DNA of 46,155 nucleotides from an uncultured Xanthomonas sp. (GTDB lineage: Bacteria > Pseudomonadota > Gammaproteobacteria > Xanthomonadales > Xanthomonadaceae). Below are positions 33,790 to 41,746 of the stretch, piece after piece. Every line of letters starts with the position of its first letter. Positions within the stretch are counted from its first letter, which is position 1. The DNA is taken from assembly GCA_943912265.1 (NCBI GenBank), contig CALTTS010000021.1, positions 1 to 46,155 on the forward strand, written 5' to 3'. A model generated the notes under the pieces. That model made no database searches. It saw only the letters and a program-made list of their open reading frames with translations, and had not been told where the DNA came from. The position numbers and the translations under genes were made by a program.

Positions 33790-34433
33790 GACGTGGCGCC
33801 TCCGTTGGCCGGCGCGGAAGCCTGCGCGCCCGGCTTGTCCTGCCCCGCCTCGCCATCTTCGCGGTCGTTGGGATTGGCGAGCCGGACCTGCAGGGTGAAC
33901 TGGTAGGGCAGCGCCTTGTCGTCGGCGGACACCGGCGCCTTGTCGTCGCGCTTGGCCTCGATGATCGACAGGTCGGGGTCCTTCATCCAGCCCGCGCTCT
34001 CCAGGTTGCGCATGTAGGTACTCACCCGCGCGTTGGACTGGGCGCGCCCTTCCAGCGTCAGCAGGTCGCCTTCCTGCTTGAGCGAGGTCAGCGACACGCC
34101 GTCGGGGATGGTGCGGACCAGCGAATCGAACAGGTGCACCATCTGCGAACGGTTCGCCTGCAGCTCCTCGATGACCTTCTTGCGCGCCAGCAGACGGCCC
34201 TTCTGCTTGTCGAGCTTGTCGATCTCGCTGATCTGCGCCTCGACCTTGGCGATCTCGCCCTGCAGGTAGGCGTTGCGTTCGGTCTGCCCGTCGATCTGGG
34301 CGTTGTAGTACAGCCAGATCAGCGCGGAAAGCAGCACGCCGGCCAGCGCCGCCATGCCCAGCATCACGCCGAACTCGCGCTGGCGCTGCTTGCGGCGCTC
34401 TGCGCGCCAGGGAAGTAGGTTGATTCTGGCCAT
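33786..34433 (-). CDS. pilN: Type IV pilus assembly protein PilN
   Basis: This inner-membrane partner of PilO has a cytoplasmic N-terminus that binds PilM. The 215-residue product starts with the conserved PilM-binding motif MARINLLPWRAERRKQR, then one membrane helix (about 24-43), a coiled coil (about 50-95) and a periplasmic ferredoxin-like domain. A Gly/Ala/Asp-rich tail follows the domain. It shares one base with pilM (TGATG) and overlaps pilO by 4. Confidence 0.95.
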   Translation of the reverse strand: MARINLLPWRAERRKQRQREFGVMLGMAALAGVLLSALIWLYYNAQIDGQTERNAYLQGEIAKVEAQISEIDKLDKQKGRLLARKKVIEELQANRSQMVHLFDSLVRTIPDGVSLTSLKQEGDLLTLEGRAQSNARVSTYMRNLESAGWMKDPDLSIIEAKRDDKAPVSADDKALPYQFTLQVRLANPNDREDGEAGQDKPGAQASAPANGGATS

Positions 34434-35491
34434 CAGTCGAAACTCCTGAGGGCCAGCCCGGTGGCGATCATCAGGGCCGGGGCGTCCTGCGCCAGCACCT
34501 GCGCCTGGACGCGCGGGCCGAGCGTCATCTGCGCCAGCGGATTGGCGACCACGCTGGGCACGCCGATCTGTTCCTCGATCATCTCCGGCAAGCCGGCCAG
34601 GGCGGCGCTGCCGCCGGCCAGCACGATGCGGTCGACCCGGTTGAACTCGCTGCCGGCATAGAAGAACTGCAGCAGGCGGCTGACCTGCTGCACGACGGCC
34701 TCCTTGAACGGCTCCAGCACCTCGACCTCGTAGGTGTCGGGCAGGCCGCCCTGGCGCTTGGCCATGCCGGCCTCCTCGTAGCTCAGGCCGAAGCGTCGCA
34801 TGATCTCGTCGGTCAGCTGCTTGCCGCCGAACACCTGTTCGCGGCTGTACAGGCTGCGGCCGTTGCGCAGCACGATCAGCGTGGTCATCGTGGCGCCGAT
34901 GTCCACCAGCGCCACGAGGCTGTCGTCCGGGATCGCCAGGTCCCTGGCGACCAGCGCGAAGGCGTTCTCGACCGCGAAGGCCTCCACGTCCATCACCTTG
35001 GCCGTCAATCCGCCGAGTTCGAGCGCCGACTGGCGCAGCTCGACGTTCTCCGCGCGCGACGCCGCCAGCAGCACCTGCAGCATGTCGGGATTACCCGGCA
35101 TCGGCCCCAGCACCTCGAAATCGAGGTTCACTTCCTCGATCGGGTACGGGATGTAGTTGACCGCCTCGAGCTCGACCTGGGCCTCCAGGTCGGCCTCGTC
35201 GAGATCGGCCGGCATCGGGATCGTCTTGGTGATCACCGCCGACCCCGCAACGGCTGCCGCCGCGTGCTTGGCCTTGGTGCCCGAACGGGCCACGGCCCGC
35301 CGGATCGCCTCGCCCACGGCCTCGACCTCGACGATGTTCTTCTCCACGACCGCGTTCGGCGGCAGGGGTTCGACGGCATAGTGTTCGACGCGATAACGAT
35401 CGCCGCTGCGCGACAGCTGCAGCAGCTTGACCGCAGTCGAGCTGATGTCGACGCCGACCAGCGGCGACTGGCTTTTCGGGATGAGCCCCAC
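34433..35491 (-). CDS. pilM: Type IV pilus assembly ATPase PilM
   Basis: This actin-like cytoplasmic protein binds the PilN N-terminus and connects the alignment complex to the motor platform. The 352-residue product shows GVDISSTAVKLLQLSR, the phosphate-2 motif ALVDIGATMTTLIVL, and LAGGSAALAGLPEMI. The start is GTG at 35491, with GGGGAGA 5-6 bases upstream; another GTG at 35515 has no such site. It is the first gene of pilMNOPQ, divergent from ponA, with a well-formed promoter at 35541-35570. Confidence 0.95.
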   Translation of the reverse strand: MGLIPKSQSPLVGVDISSTAVKLLQLSRSGDRYRVEHYAVEPLPPNAVVEKNIVEVEAVGEAIRRAVARSGTKAKHAAAAVAGSAVITKTIPMPADLDEADLEAQVELEAVNYIPYPIEEVNLDFEVLGPMPGNPDMLQVLLAASRAENVELRQSALELGGLTAKVMDVEAFAVENAFALVARDLAIPDDSLVALVDIGATMTTLIVLRNGRSLYSREQVFGGKQLTDEIMRRFGLSYEEAGMAKRQGGLPDTYEVEVLEPFKEAVVQQVSRLLQFFYAGSEFNRVDRIVLAGGSAALAGLPEMIEEQIGVPSVVANPLAQMTLGPRVQAQVLAQDAPALMIATGLALRSFD

Positions 35492-35540
35492 GGTTTCTCC
35501 CCTACCGACAGGCACTTACGCGAAATACGTGTGCCGACGC

Positions 35541-35570
35541 ATTAAATAACGAAGCTTTTCCATTTGGCAA
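35541..35570 (-). promoter_or_regulatory. Sigma-70 promoter of pilMNOPQ
   Basis: Minus-strand -35 TTGCCA (35565-35570), an 18-base spacer and -10 TTTAAT (35541-35546), with a leader of about 43 bases to the pilM GTG. It lies in an unusually A+T-rich stretch. No sigma-54 GG-N10-GC element was found, so PilR control of this operon is not indicated. Confidence 0.65.
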
Positions 35571-35646
35571 TACCCCCGCGACGGCCGGCGCGTTCCGCCC
35601 CTCGAACGCGCCGCCTGCGGGCCGGCCTCTCCCGCAGGCGCTCATC

Positions 35647-35652
35647 TATACT
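35647..35652 (+). promoter_or_regulatory. Candidate -10 box of ponA
   Basis: TATACT lies 25 bases before the GTG start of ponA, giving a predicted leader of about 19 bases. The -35 is not recognisable. Confidence 0.4.
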
Positions 35653-35677
35653 TCCTGCCCGAGAAATCCGCAAACCG

Positions 35678-38122
35678 GTGCCCGTCTTGGCCCTTCGTTT
35701 CCGCCGTTTCATCCGCTGGACGCTGATCGCGATCCTCGGCCTGGGCCTGCTCGGCCTGGCCGCCGCCTTCGGCGTCTACCGCTCCCTTTCCGCAGCGCTG
35801 CCCGACATCCAGTCGCTGCGCCGGGTCGAGATGCAGGAGCCGCTGTATGTCCACGCCGCCGATGGCAGGCTGATGGCGGTGTTCGGCGAGACCCGGCGCT
35901 ATCCGGTGGACATCGCCGAAGTGCCCGAGCAGGTGAAGCGGGCGTTCGTGGCGGCCGAGGACGCCGGCTTCTACAGGCACGGCGGCATCGACCCGAAAGG
36001 CATCTCCCGCGCCGTCTGGCAGGTGCTGACCAAGCGCGAGGGCCGCGTCGCCGGCGGCAGCACGATCACCCAGCAGGTGGCGCGCCAGTTCTTCCTGAGC
36101 AACGACTACAGCTACGTGCGCAAGGCGCGGGAAATGCTGCTGGCCATGCGCATTGAGAAGATGCTCAGCAAGGACCAGATCCTCGAGCTGTACCTCAACA
36201 AGAGCTTCTTCGGCAACCGCGCCTACGGCATCGCCGCGGCCGCCGAGTACTACTACGGCAAGCCGGTCAAGGAGCTGAGCCTGCTCGAGACCGCGACCCT
36301 GGTCAGCTCGCTCAAGTTCCCGTCCAGCGGCAACCCGATCAGCAACCCCGCGCGCAACCGCCAGCGCAGCATGTACGTGATCGACCGCATGCTCGAGGAC
36401 GGCTACATCACGGTCGCACAGGCGCAGGCGGGCCGGGCCGAACCCGCGCACGCGGCACCGCACGAGCCGCCGGTGGAGTTCTACGCCCCGTACGTGGCCG
36501 AAATGGTCCGCCAGGAGATGCTGACCCGCTACGGCGAGGACGTGTTCAACCGCGGCTACCACGTCTACACGACGATCGATGCCGATGCGCAGGCGGCCGC
36601 CGACCGCGCGATCATCGACGGCCTGTCGGTCTACGACCATCGCCACGGCTGGCACGGCGTGGAGCGCCACGTGGACGTGCCGGAAGACGCGGATGCCGCC
36701 GCGCTGGCCCGCCATCTGGCCGGCATCCACGCCCAGGGCGTGCTGCTGCCGGCCATCGTCGCCGGCACGGCCGCCGATGGCAGCGCGCAGGCCGTGCTCG
36801 CCAACGGCACCGACATCGTGCTCAAGCCGCGCGATGCCGACTGGCTGACCAAGTCGCCGGCCGCGCTGCTCGCGCGCGGCGACGTGATCCGGGTGCGCGC
36901 CGGCGAGGCCGGGCGCTTCGTGCTGGACCAGATCCCGCGCGCGCAGGCCGCGCTGGTCTCGATCGATGCCGACACCGGCGCGCTGCGCGCGCTGGTGGGC
37001 GGCTACAACTTCGCCGGCAACAAGTTCAACCGCGCCGTCCAGGCCCGGCGCCAGCCCGGCTCGAGCTTCAAGCCGTTCGTCTACGCGGCCGCGTTCGACA
37101 AGGGCTTCAACCCCGCCTCGATCGTGCTCGATGCGCCGGTGATGTTCCGCGACCGTGTCGGCCACACCTGGCAGCCGCAGAACGACGACGGCGAATTCCG
37201 CGGCCCGATGCGCCTGCGCGAGGCGCTGGTGCAGTCGCGCAACCTGGTGTCGGTGCGCCTGCTGGACAGCATCGGCGTGGACTACGCGCGCAAGTACATC
37301 AGCAGCCATTTCGGCTTCGCCGAGGCCGACCTGCCGCCGAACCTGTCGATGTCGCTGGGCGCCGCCTCGCTGACGCCGCTGTCCATCGCGCGTGGCTACG
37401 CCGTGTTCGCCAACGGCGGCTCGCTGGTCACGCCGTGGTTCATCGACACCGTCAAGGACCGCGACGGCCAGGTGCTGTTCCGCGAGAACCCGGCCGTGGC
37501 CTGTCGCGATTGCGGCACTGCCACCGCCGCCGCGGCATCGGCCGACGATGTGGTGGACGGCTTCAACTTCGGCAGCGCGCCGGCCCCGGCCGACGCCGGG
37601 AACAAGGCGGCCGCAACGCCGGCACAGCAGCCCGCCGCGGCCTCCGCCGGAACCGCGGCCGTGCGCCGCGCGCCGCTGGTCGCCGACCCGCGCACGGTCT
37701 ACCAGCTGGTCTCGATGATGCGCGACGTGGTCCTGCGCGGCACCGGTACCGCCGCCAGGGCCCTGGGCCGCGAAGACATCGGCGGCAAGACCGGCTCGAC
37801 CAACAACCACCGCGACGCATGGTTCTCCGGCTTCGGCGGCCCCTACGCGACGACGGTGTGGGTGGGCCGCGACGATTTCAGCTCGCTCGGCTATCGCGAA
37901 TACGGCGGCAAGGCGGCGCTGCCGATCTGGATCGACTACATGCGCGTGGCCCTGAAGGACCAGCCGATCCGCGCCAACGTCCCGCCCGACGGCATGGTCC
38001 AGGCGACGCTCAACGGCGCGACCGAATGGGTCAAGACCGAAGACCTGGACCGCATCCACGACGACCAGTACGACGGCCCGCAGACCAACGATGCGGATGA
38101 CGCGGCCTTCGACATCTTCTGA
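35678..38122 (+). CDS. mrcA: Penicillin-binding protein 1A, bifunctional transglycosylase/transpeptidase
   Basis: This class A PBP polymerises and cross-links peptidoglycan. The 814-residue product has an N-terminal membrane anchor (about 10-35) and the GT51 domain with catalytic Glu94 in AAEDAGFYRHGG, plus GGSTITQQVARQFFL. An intervening OB-like segment and the transpeptidase domain follow, with SSFK in QPGSSFKPFVYAAA, and KTG in GGKTGSTNNHRDAWF. An Ala/Pro-rich insert (about residues 617-667) precedes the KTG region. The start is GTG at 35678; upstream codons look non-coding. Divergent from pilM, as in many proteobacteria; also called ponA. Confidence 0.95.
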   Translation: MPVLALRFRRFIRWTLIAILGLGLLGLAAAFGVYRSLSAALPDIQSLRRVEMQEPLYVHAADGRLMAVFGETRRYPVDIAEVPEQVKRAFVAAEDAGFYRHGGIDPKGISRAVWQVLTKREGRVAGGSTITQQVARQFFLSNDYSYVRKAREMLLAMRIEKMLSKDQILELYLNKSFFGNRAYGIAAAAEYYYGKPVKELSLLETATLVSSLKFPSSGNPISNPARNRQRSMYVIDRMLEDGYITVAQAQAGRAEPAHAAPHEPPVEFYAPYVAEMVRQEMLTRYGEDVFNRGYHVYTTIDADAQAAADRAIIDGLSVYDHRHGWHGVERHVDVPEDADAAALARHLAGIHAQGVLLPAIVAGTAADGSAQAVLANGTDIVLKPRDADWLTKSPAALLARGDVIRVRAGEAGRFVLDQIPRAQAALVSIDADTGALRALVGGYNFAGNKFNRAVQARRQPGSSFKPFVYAAAFDKGFNPASIVLDAPVMFRDRVGHTWQPQNDDGEFRGPMRLREALVQSRNLVSVRLLDSIGVDYARKYISSHFGFAEADLPPNLSMSLGAASLTPLSIARGYAVFANGGSLVTPWFIDTVKDRDGQVLFRENPAVACRDCGTATAAAASADDVVDGFNFGSAPAPADAGNKAAATPAQQPAAASAGTAAVRRAPLVADPRTVYQLVSMMRDVVLRGTGTAARALGREDIGGKTGSTNNHRDAWFSGFGGPYATTVWVGRDDFSSLGYREYGGKAALPIWIDYMRVALKDQPIRANVPPDGMVQATLNGATEWVKTEDLDRIHDDQYDGPQTNDADDAAFDIF

Positions 38123-38164
38123 GGCCCTTGCCAGCACGCAGGCGCGCTGCGGGGCGGCTCGCCG

Positions 38165-38797
38165 ATGACGCGCAGGCCGGTCTCGTCGCCAGCCGCCGGC
38201 GAACGCCGGCGCACGCGCCGGCAACTGGCGCTGGAGGCGGCCCGGCTGATGGACGAATCCGGCTTCCGCGACCCCGTGCAGGCCGTGCGCAAGGCGGCCG
38301 CGCGGCTCTGTGCGCTGGGCGATCCGTCGGCATGGCCGGATGCGCGGGAGGTCGGGCTCGCCCTGCAGGAACGCCGCCGCCTGCTGCTGCCGCCGGGCCG
38401 GCACGACGAGGCGCTGGAGCAGCTGCGGCGGGCCGCGGTGCAGGCGATGCGCTTCTTCGAAGCATTCGCGCCGCGCGCGGCCGGCGCCGTGGTCGATGGC
38501 GGCATCGCCGGCAGGCCGGTCGTGCAGCTGCACCTGCACAGCGACGATGCCGAGGCGGTGCCGCGGCACTTGGCCGATCGCCGCGTCGCGGCCCGCCCGC
38601 GCTTCCGCCGCGTGTTCGACGCCGCCGGCCGCGCACACGAGGTCCCGTTGTGGCAGGCCGTTGTCGACGGCATCGATTTCGAACTGCTGGTGCTGCCCGA
38701 GGCGATGCTGCGCCAGCCGCCCAGGCCGCGCGCCGGCGAGCCGGCGATGCCGCGCGCGACCCTGGCGGAACTGCAGGCGCGGGCCACGCGCGATTGA
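38165..38797 (+). CDS. Conserved hypothetical protein, possible nucleotidyltransferase-like fold
   Basis: The 210-residue protein starts 42 bases after the mrcA stop with GGGGCGG upstream, so it is probably co-transcribed. The N-terminal half is helical (RRQLALEAARLMDESGFRDP, LQERRRLLLP). The C-terminal half is alpha/beta (RPVVQLHLHSDDAEAVPRHL and GIDFELLVLPE). It resembles a widespread family of proteobacterial proteins with a degenerate nucleotidyltransferase-like core, recalled from memory and not searched. Catalytic residues are not evident. Its function is unknown; the neighbour hints at the cell envelope only weakly. Confidence 0.65.
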   Translation: MTRRPVSSPAAGERRRTRRQLALEAARLMDESGFRDPVQAVRKAAARLCALGDPSAWPDAREVGLALQERRRLLLPPGRHDEALEQLRRAAVQAMRFFEAFAPRAAGAVVDGGIAGRPVVQLHLHSDDAEAVPRHLADRRVAARPRFRRVFDAAGRAHEVPLWQAVVDGIDFELLVLPEAMLRQPPRPRAGEPAMPRATLAELQARATRD

Positions 38798-38850
38798 CGC
38801 GGTCGAGGCTTCTCCGGCAACGCGGCCGGAACGCCGCCGGAACCCGAAAC

Positions 38851-38878
38851 GGAACGCCCCGCGCGAGGCGGGGCGTCC
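38851..38878. terminator. Bidirectional hairpin between the hypothetical gene and gltA
   Basis: A 9-bp G+C stem (38854-38862 with 38868-38876) with a GCGAG loop lies in the 121-base gap between these convergent genes. The minus-strand tail has GTTTCGGGTT, giving a moderate U-content for gltA. Confidence 0.5.
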
Positions 38879-38918
38879 GGGATCACGGCAACGCGGGCCG
38901 AAGCCCGCGCGCGCCGGC

Positions 38919-40190
38919 TCAGTAGTCGCGCACGGCGTAGCCGGTGTAGATCTGGCGCGGGCGCACGATCTTCATTTCCGGATCGAGCTGCTGCTCCAGC
39001 CAGTGCGACACCCAGCCCGGCGTGCGGCCGAGGGCGAACATCACCGTGAACATTTCGGTCGGGATGCCCAGCGCCTTGTAGATGATGCCGCTGTAGAAAT
39101 CCACGTTCGGGTACAGCTTGCGGGCGACGAAATACTCGTCCTGCAACGCGGCCTGTTCCAGCTTGACCGCCACGTCCAGCAGCGGGTCGGTGACGCCGAG
39201 CTGGCCGAGCACCTTCTTGGTCATCTCGCCGATGACCTTGGCGCGCGGGTCGAAGTTCTTGTAGACACGGTGGCCGAAGCCCATCAGGCGGAAGTGCGAG
39301 TTCTTGTCCTTGGCCTTGGCCACGGCTTCCTCGACCTTGTCGGCCGAACCGATCTCTTCCAGCATCTTCAGCACCGCCTCGTTGGCGCCGCCGTGGGCCG
39401 GGCCCCACAGCGCGGTGACGCCGGCGACGACCGAGGCATACGGGTTGGCACCGGTGGAGCCGACGCCGCGCACGGTGGAGGTGGAGGCGTTCTGCTCGTG
39501 GTCGGCGTGCAGGATCAGCAGCACGTCCAGCGCCTGCACGATGTCCGGGTTCAACGCGTACTTGCCGTCGGCCGACTCGAAGGTCTGCTTGAGGAAGCGG
39601 CTGACATAGTCCAGCGAGGTGTCCGGCGTGTTGGCCGGCAGGCCCTTGCCGTGGCGGTAGATCAGCGCGGCCAGCGTCGGCACCTTGGCGACCAGGCGCA
39701 GCGCGGCCTGCTTGCGCTGGGCCTCGTCGGTGAGATCCAGCGAAGCGTGGTACTTGGCGGACAGCTGCGCCAGCGCGGCGGCCAGGATGGCCATCGGGTG
39801 CGCGTCCTTGGCGAAGCTGCCGATCAGCGTGTTGATCGATTCATCGACGCCGGCTTCCTTGGCCAGCTCGGCCTCGAAGGCCTCGAGCTGCCCGGCGGTC
39901 GGCTTCTCGCCATTGAACAGCAGGTAGGCCACCGCGACGAAGCTCGACTTCTCGGCGAGCTGCTCGATCGGGTAGCCGCGATACAGCAGCACGCCCTTGT
40001 CGCCGTCGATGAAGGTGACGGCGGACTTGCAGCTGGCGGTGGCCGTGAAACCGGAGTCGTAGGTGAAAAGACCGGTTTCCTTGGTGAGCTTGGAAATATC
40101 GATGCAGTCGTTGCCGAGCGTCGGTTTCAGCACCGGCAGGGTGACGGTCTTGTCACCGGCATTCAGCGTGACCTGGTCAAGATCGGACAC
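38919..40190 (-). CDS. gltA: Citrate synthase (type II, hexameric)
   Basis: Condenses oxaloacetate and acetyl-CoA to citrate, the entry step of the TCA cycle. The 423-residue product has an N-terminal beta-domain characteristic of the NADH-regulated type II enzymes. Catalytic segments include HADHEQNASTSTVRGVGS, the His-containing GPAHGGANEAVLKML and GFGHRVYKNFDPRAK. The start is GTG at 40190, placed by GAGGAG six bases upstream (40197-40202). A GATAAT -10 and inverted repeats lie upstream. Confidence 0.96.
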   Translation of the reverse strand: MSDLDQVTLNAGDKTVTLPVLKPTLGNDCIDISKLTKETGLFTYDSGFTATASCKSAVTFIDGDKGVLLYRGYPIEQLAEKSSFVAVAYLLFNGEKPTAGQLEAFEAELAKEAGVDESINTLIGSFAKDAHPMAILAAALAQLSAKYHASLDLTDEAQRKQAALRLVAKVPTLAALIYRHGKGLPANTPDTSLDYVSRFLKQTFESADGKYALNPDIVQALDVLLILHADHEQNASTSTVRGVGSTGANPYASVVAGVTALWGPAHGGANEAVLKMLEEIGSADKVEEAVAKAKDKNSHFRLMGFGHRVYKNFDPRAKVIGEMTKKVLGQLGVTDPLLDVAVKLEQAALQDEYFVARKLYPNVDFYSGIIYKALGIPTEMFTVMFALGRTPGWVSHWLEQQLDPEMKIVRPRQIYTGYAVRDY

Positions 40191-40212
40191 AGTGCGCTCC
40201 TCAGTGGGAAGA

Positions 40213-40238
40213 CGCCGCCCGGGACATCGCGGGCGGCG
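40213..40238 (-). promoter_or_regulatory. Hairpin in the predicted gltA leader
   Basis: CGCCGCCC (40213-40220) pairs with GGGCGGCG (40231-40238) across a 10-base loop. It lies between the GATAAT -10 and the ribosome-binding site of gltA, 10 bases upstream of the latter. It might influence translation or RNA stability. No riboswitch class is recognised. Confidence 0.3.
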
Positions 40239-40276
40239 CGTGAAGGACGTCCGCGGGACTCCCCGCAGATCAGGAA

Positions 40277-40324
40277 ATTATCGCACAGCCATACGGGAGC
40301 GTCTGCCGTCGGAATGTCGTATGG
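40277..40324 (-). promoter_or_regulatory. gltA -10 box and flanking inverted repeat
   Basis: GATAAT on the minus strand (40277-40282) predicts a leader of about 80 bases. The -35 is poor. CCATACG (40289-40295) and CGTATGG (40318-40324) form a 7-bp inverted repeat on either side of the -35 position, with centres 29 bases apart. It could be a regulator binding site or a chance repeat. Confidence 0.35.
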
Positions 40325-40377
40325 CGCGGTGCAGCAAATCGTGGCCCGGCCGCTCAGGCGCGGGAAACGCGCACACG

Positions 40378-40403
40378 AAAACGACCGCGCGAGCGCGGTC
40401 GTT
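40378..40403 (-). terminator. Rho-independent terminator of rpmE2
   Basis: An 11-bp stem (40380-40390 with 40393-40403; effectively a CGAG-type tetraloop) is followed on the minus strand by TTTTCG. It begins 27 bases after the rpmE2 stop. Confidence 0.7.
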
Positions 40404-40430
40404 CCGGTCCGGCGAAACGTCGACAGTCGG

Positions 40431-40673
40431 TCAGCGCGCGTAGCGCTTCTGGAACTTGTCGATGCGGCCGCTGGTGTCGATGACCTTGTGCTTGCCCGTG
40501 TAGAACGGGTGCGAAGCCGAGGAGATTTCGACCTTCAGCAGCGGGTATTCGTTGCCGTCTTCCCACTTGATGGATTCCTTGCTGCCCATCGTCGAGCGGG
40601 TCAGGAATTTGAAGTCGGAAGTCACGTCGTGGAAAACGACGTCGTGGTAATCGGGATGGATGTCGGCCTTCAT
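40431..40673 (-). CDS. rpmE2: Ribosomal protein bL31, type B (zinc-independent)
   Basis: The 80-residue product MKADIHPDYHDVVFHDVTSD... has the L31 family ending SHPFYTGKHKVIDTSGRIDK and no cysteines, so it lacks the CxxC zinc knuckle of type A L31. Type B copies often replace the zinc form when zinc is scarce. In many xanthomonads this is the only copy. I saw no Zur-type palindrome upstream. It is monocistronic, with promoter at 40711-40740 and terminator at 40378-40403. Confidence 0.95.
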   Translation of the reverse strand: MKADIHPDYHDVVFHDVTSDFKFLTRSTMGSKESIKWEDGNEYPLLKVEISSASHPFYTGKHKVIDTSGRIDKFQKRYAR

Positions 40674-40710
40674 GGCTCGCACCGTTTGGTTGCTGCGGGA
40701 CAAGAGCGGC

Positions 40711-40740
40711 ATTCTAGCCCCATGCAGGCAGATGGCGCAA
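40711..40740 (-). promoter_or_regulatory. Sigma-70 promoter of rpmE2
   Basis: Minus-strand -35 TTGCGC (40735-40740), an 18-base spacer and -10 TAGAAT (40711-40716), with a leader of about 31 bases to the ATG. Confidence 0.6.
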
Positions 40741-40746
40741 GGGCGG

Positions 40747-41691
40747 TCAACCGGCGGCCAGCGCGGCCTGCACCAGCGCCTCGAACCGGGCCTGGTCGTA
40801 GCGGCGCAGGATCCGGGCATTGTCCGCCGCCCCGCTCTGCCGGTTCCAGTCGACGACGGTGACGCCGCGGGTGACGCGCCCGTCCAGTTCCACCGCCAGC
40901 GGCCGTTCGACGGTTTCCAGCGCGTGGCCGGGCCGCAGCGCATAGGCCATCGCCAGCGCATCGGCCGAATGCCAGCGGTCGCCGCGCCGGTCGGCCGACC
41001 ACAGCCGGGTCTTTTCCGAGATCGCGGCGTAGAACTTCGCGCGCGCCGAGCCGGCCTGCAGCCAGCGCTCGACCTCGGCATGCGGCAGGCCGTGCGCCAG
41101 CGTGGCCTCCCAGTCGGCCACGTCGGCATGCGGGAAGGCCGAGAACACGATGTGCGCGGCCTCCGGATCGAAGGCCACGTTGAACTCCGCCGCCGGGGTG
41201 ATGTTGCCGTGCGCGGTGACCGCGCCGCCCATCACCACCAGCCGGGCCACGCGCTGCGGCAGATCCGGGTCGAGCTTGAGCGCGAGGGCGAGGTTGGTCA
41301 GCGGGCCGAGCGCGACCAGCAGCAGCCGGCCGGCATGCGCGTGGGAGAGGCGCAGGATCGCCAGCGCGGCATGCTCGGCTTCCGGCACGCGCGGCGAAGG
41401 CGCGTAGCCGATGTCGCCGAAACCGTCGTTGCCGTGCACGTCGGACGCGTCCGGCGCCGGGTGCAGCAGCGGCCCGGGCGTGCCGGCGAACACCGGCACG
41501 TCGTCGCGGCCGGCCACCGCGCACAGCTTCAGCGCGTTGCGCACGGTGTGGCCCAGGCCGACGTTGCCGGCGGCGATGGTCAGGCCGACCACCTCGTGGT
41601 CCGCGTCGTTGAAGGCCATCAGGATGGCCAGGGCATCGTCGACACCCGGGTCGGTGTCGATCAGCAGCGGGATCTTGCGGGTGTCGCTCAT
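40747..41691 (-). CDS. Inosine-uridine preferring nucleoside hydrolase family protein
   Basis: The 314-residue protein has the N-terminal calcium-binding signature IDTDPGVDDALAILMAF of nucleoside N-ribohydrolases. It also has VVMGGAVTAHGNITPAAEFN and a C-terminal Asp/Glu-rich segment containing HSADALAMAYAL. These enzymes split nucleosides into base and ribose. I used MSDTRKIPLLIDTDPG (ATG at 41691); an upstream in-frame ATG at 41715 adds METTEPDT and neither has a strong ribosome-binding site. It lies 55 bases from recG. Base specificity cannot be read. Confidence 0.9.
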   Translation of the reverse strand: MSDTRKIPLLIDTDPGVDDALAILMAFNDADHEVVGLTIAAGNVGLGHTVRNALKLCAVAGRDDVPVFAGTPGPLLHPAPDASDVHGNDGFGDIGYAPSPRVPEAEHAALAILRLSHAHAGRLLLVALGPLTNLALALKLDPDLPQRVARLVVMGGAVTAHGNITPAAEFNVAFDPEAAHIVFSAFPHADVADWEATLAHGLPHAEVERWLQAGSARAKFYAAISEKTRLWSADRRGDRWHSADALAMAYALRPGHALETVERPLAVELDGRVTRGVTVVDWNRQSGAADNARILRRYDQARFEALVQAALAAG

Positions 41692-41746
41692 CGTGTCCGG
41701 CTCTGTCGTTTCCATCGGACGGGCGAGTCTCGCACACCCGGAGGGC

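Noticed and set aside
35492..35677. Sigma-54 (GG-N10-GC) site in the pilM-mrcA spacer
   Set aside because: A GGCAC...GC pattern is present but the spacing is 12, not 10; a good sigma-70 promoter explains pilM.
40674..40746. Zur site upstream of the zinc-free L31 gene
   Set aside because: I looked for an A+T-rich palindrome of the Zur type and saw none.
38310..40862. 850-codon plus-strand open frame across gltA and rpmE2
   Set aside because: Crosses a terminator and two promoters; residue composition is typical of antisense frames in this DNA.
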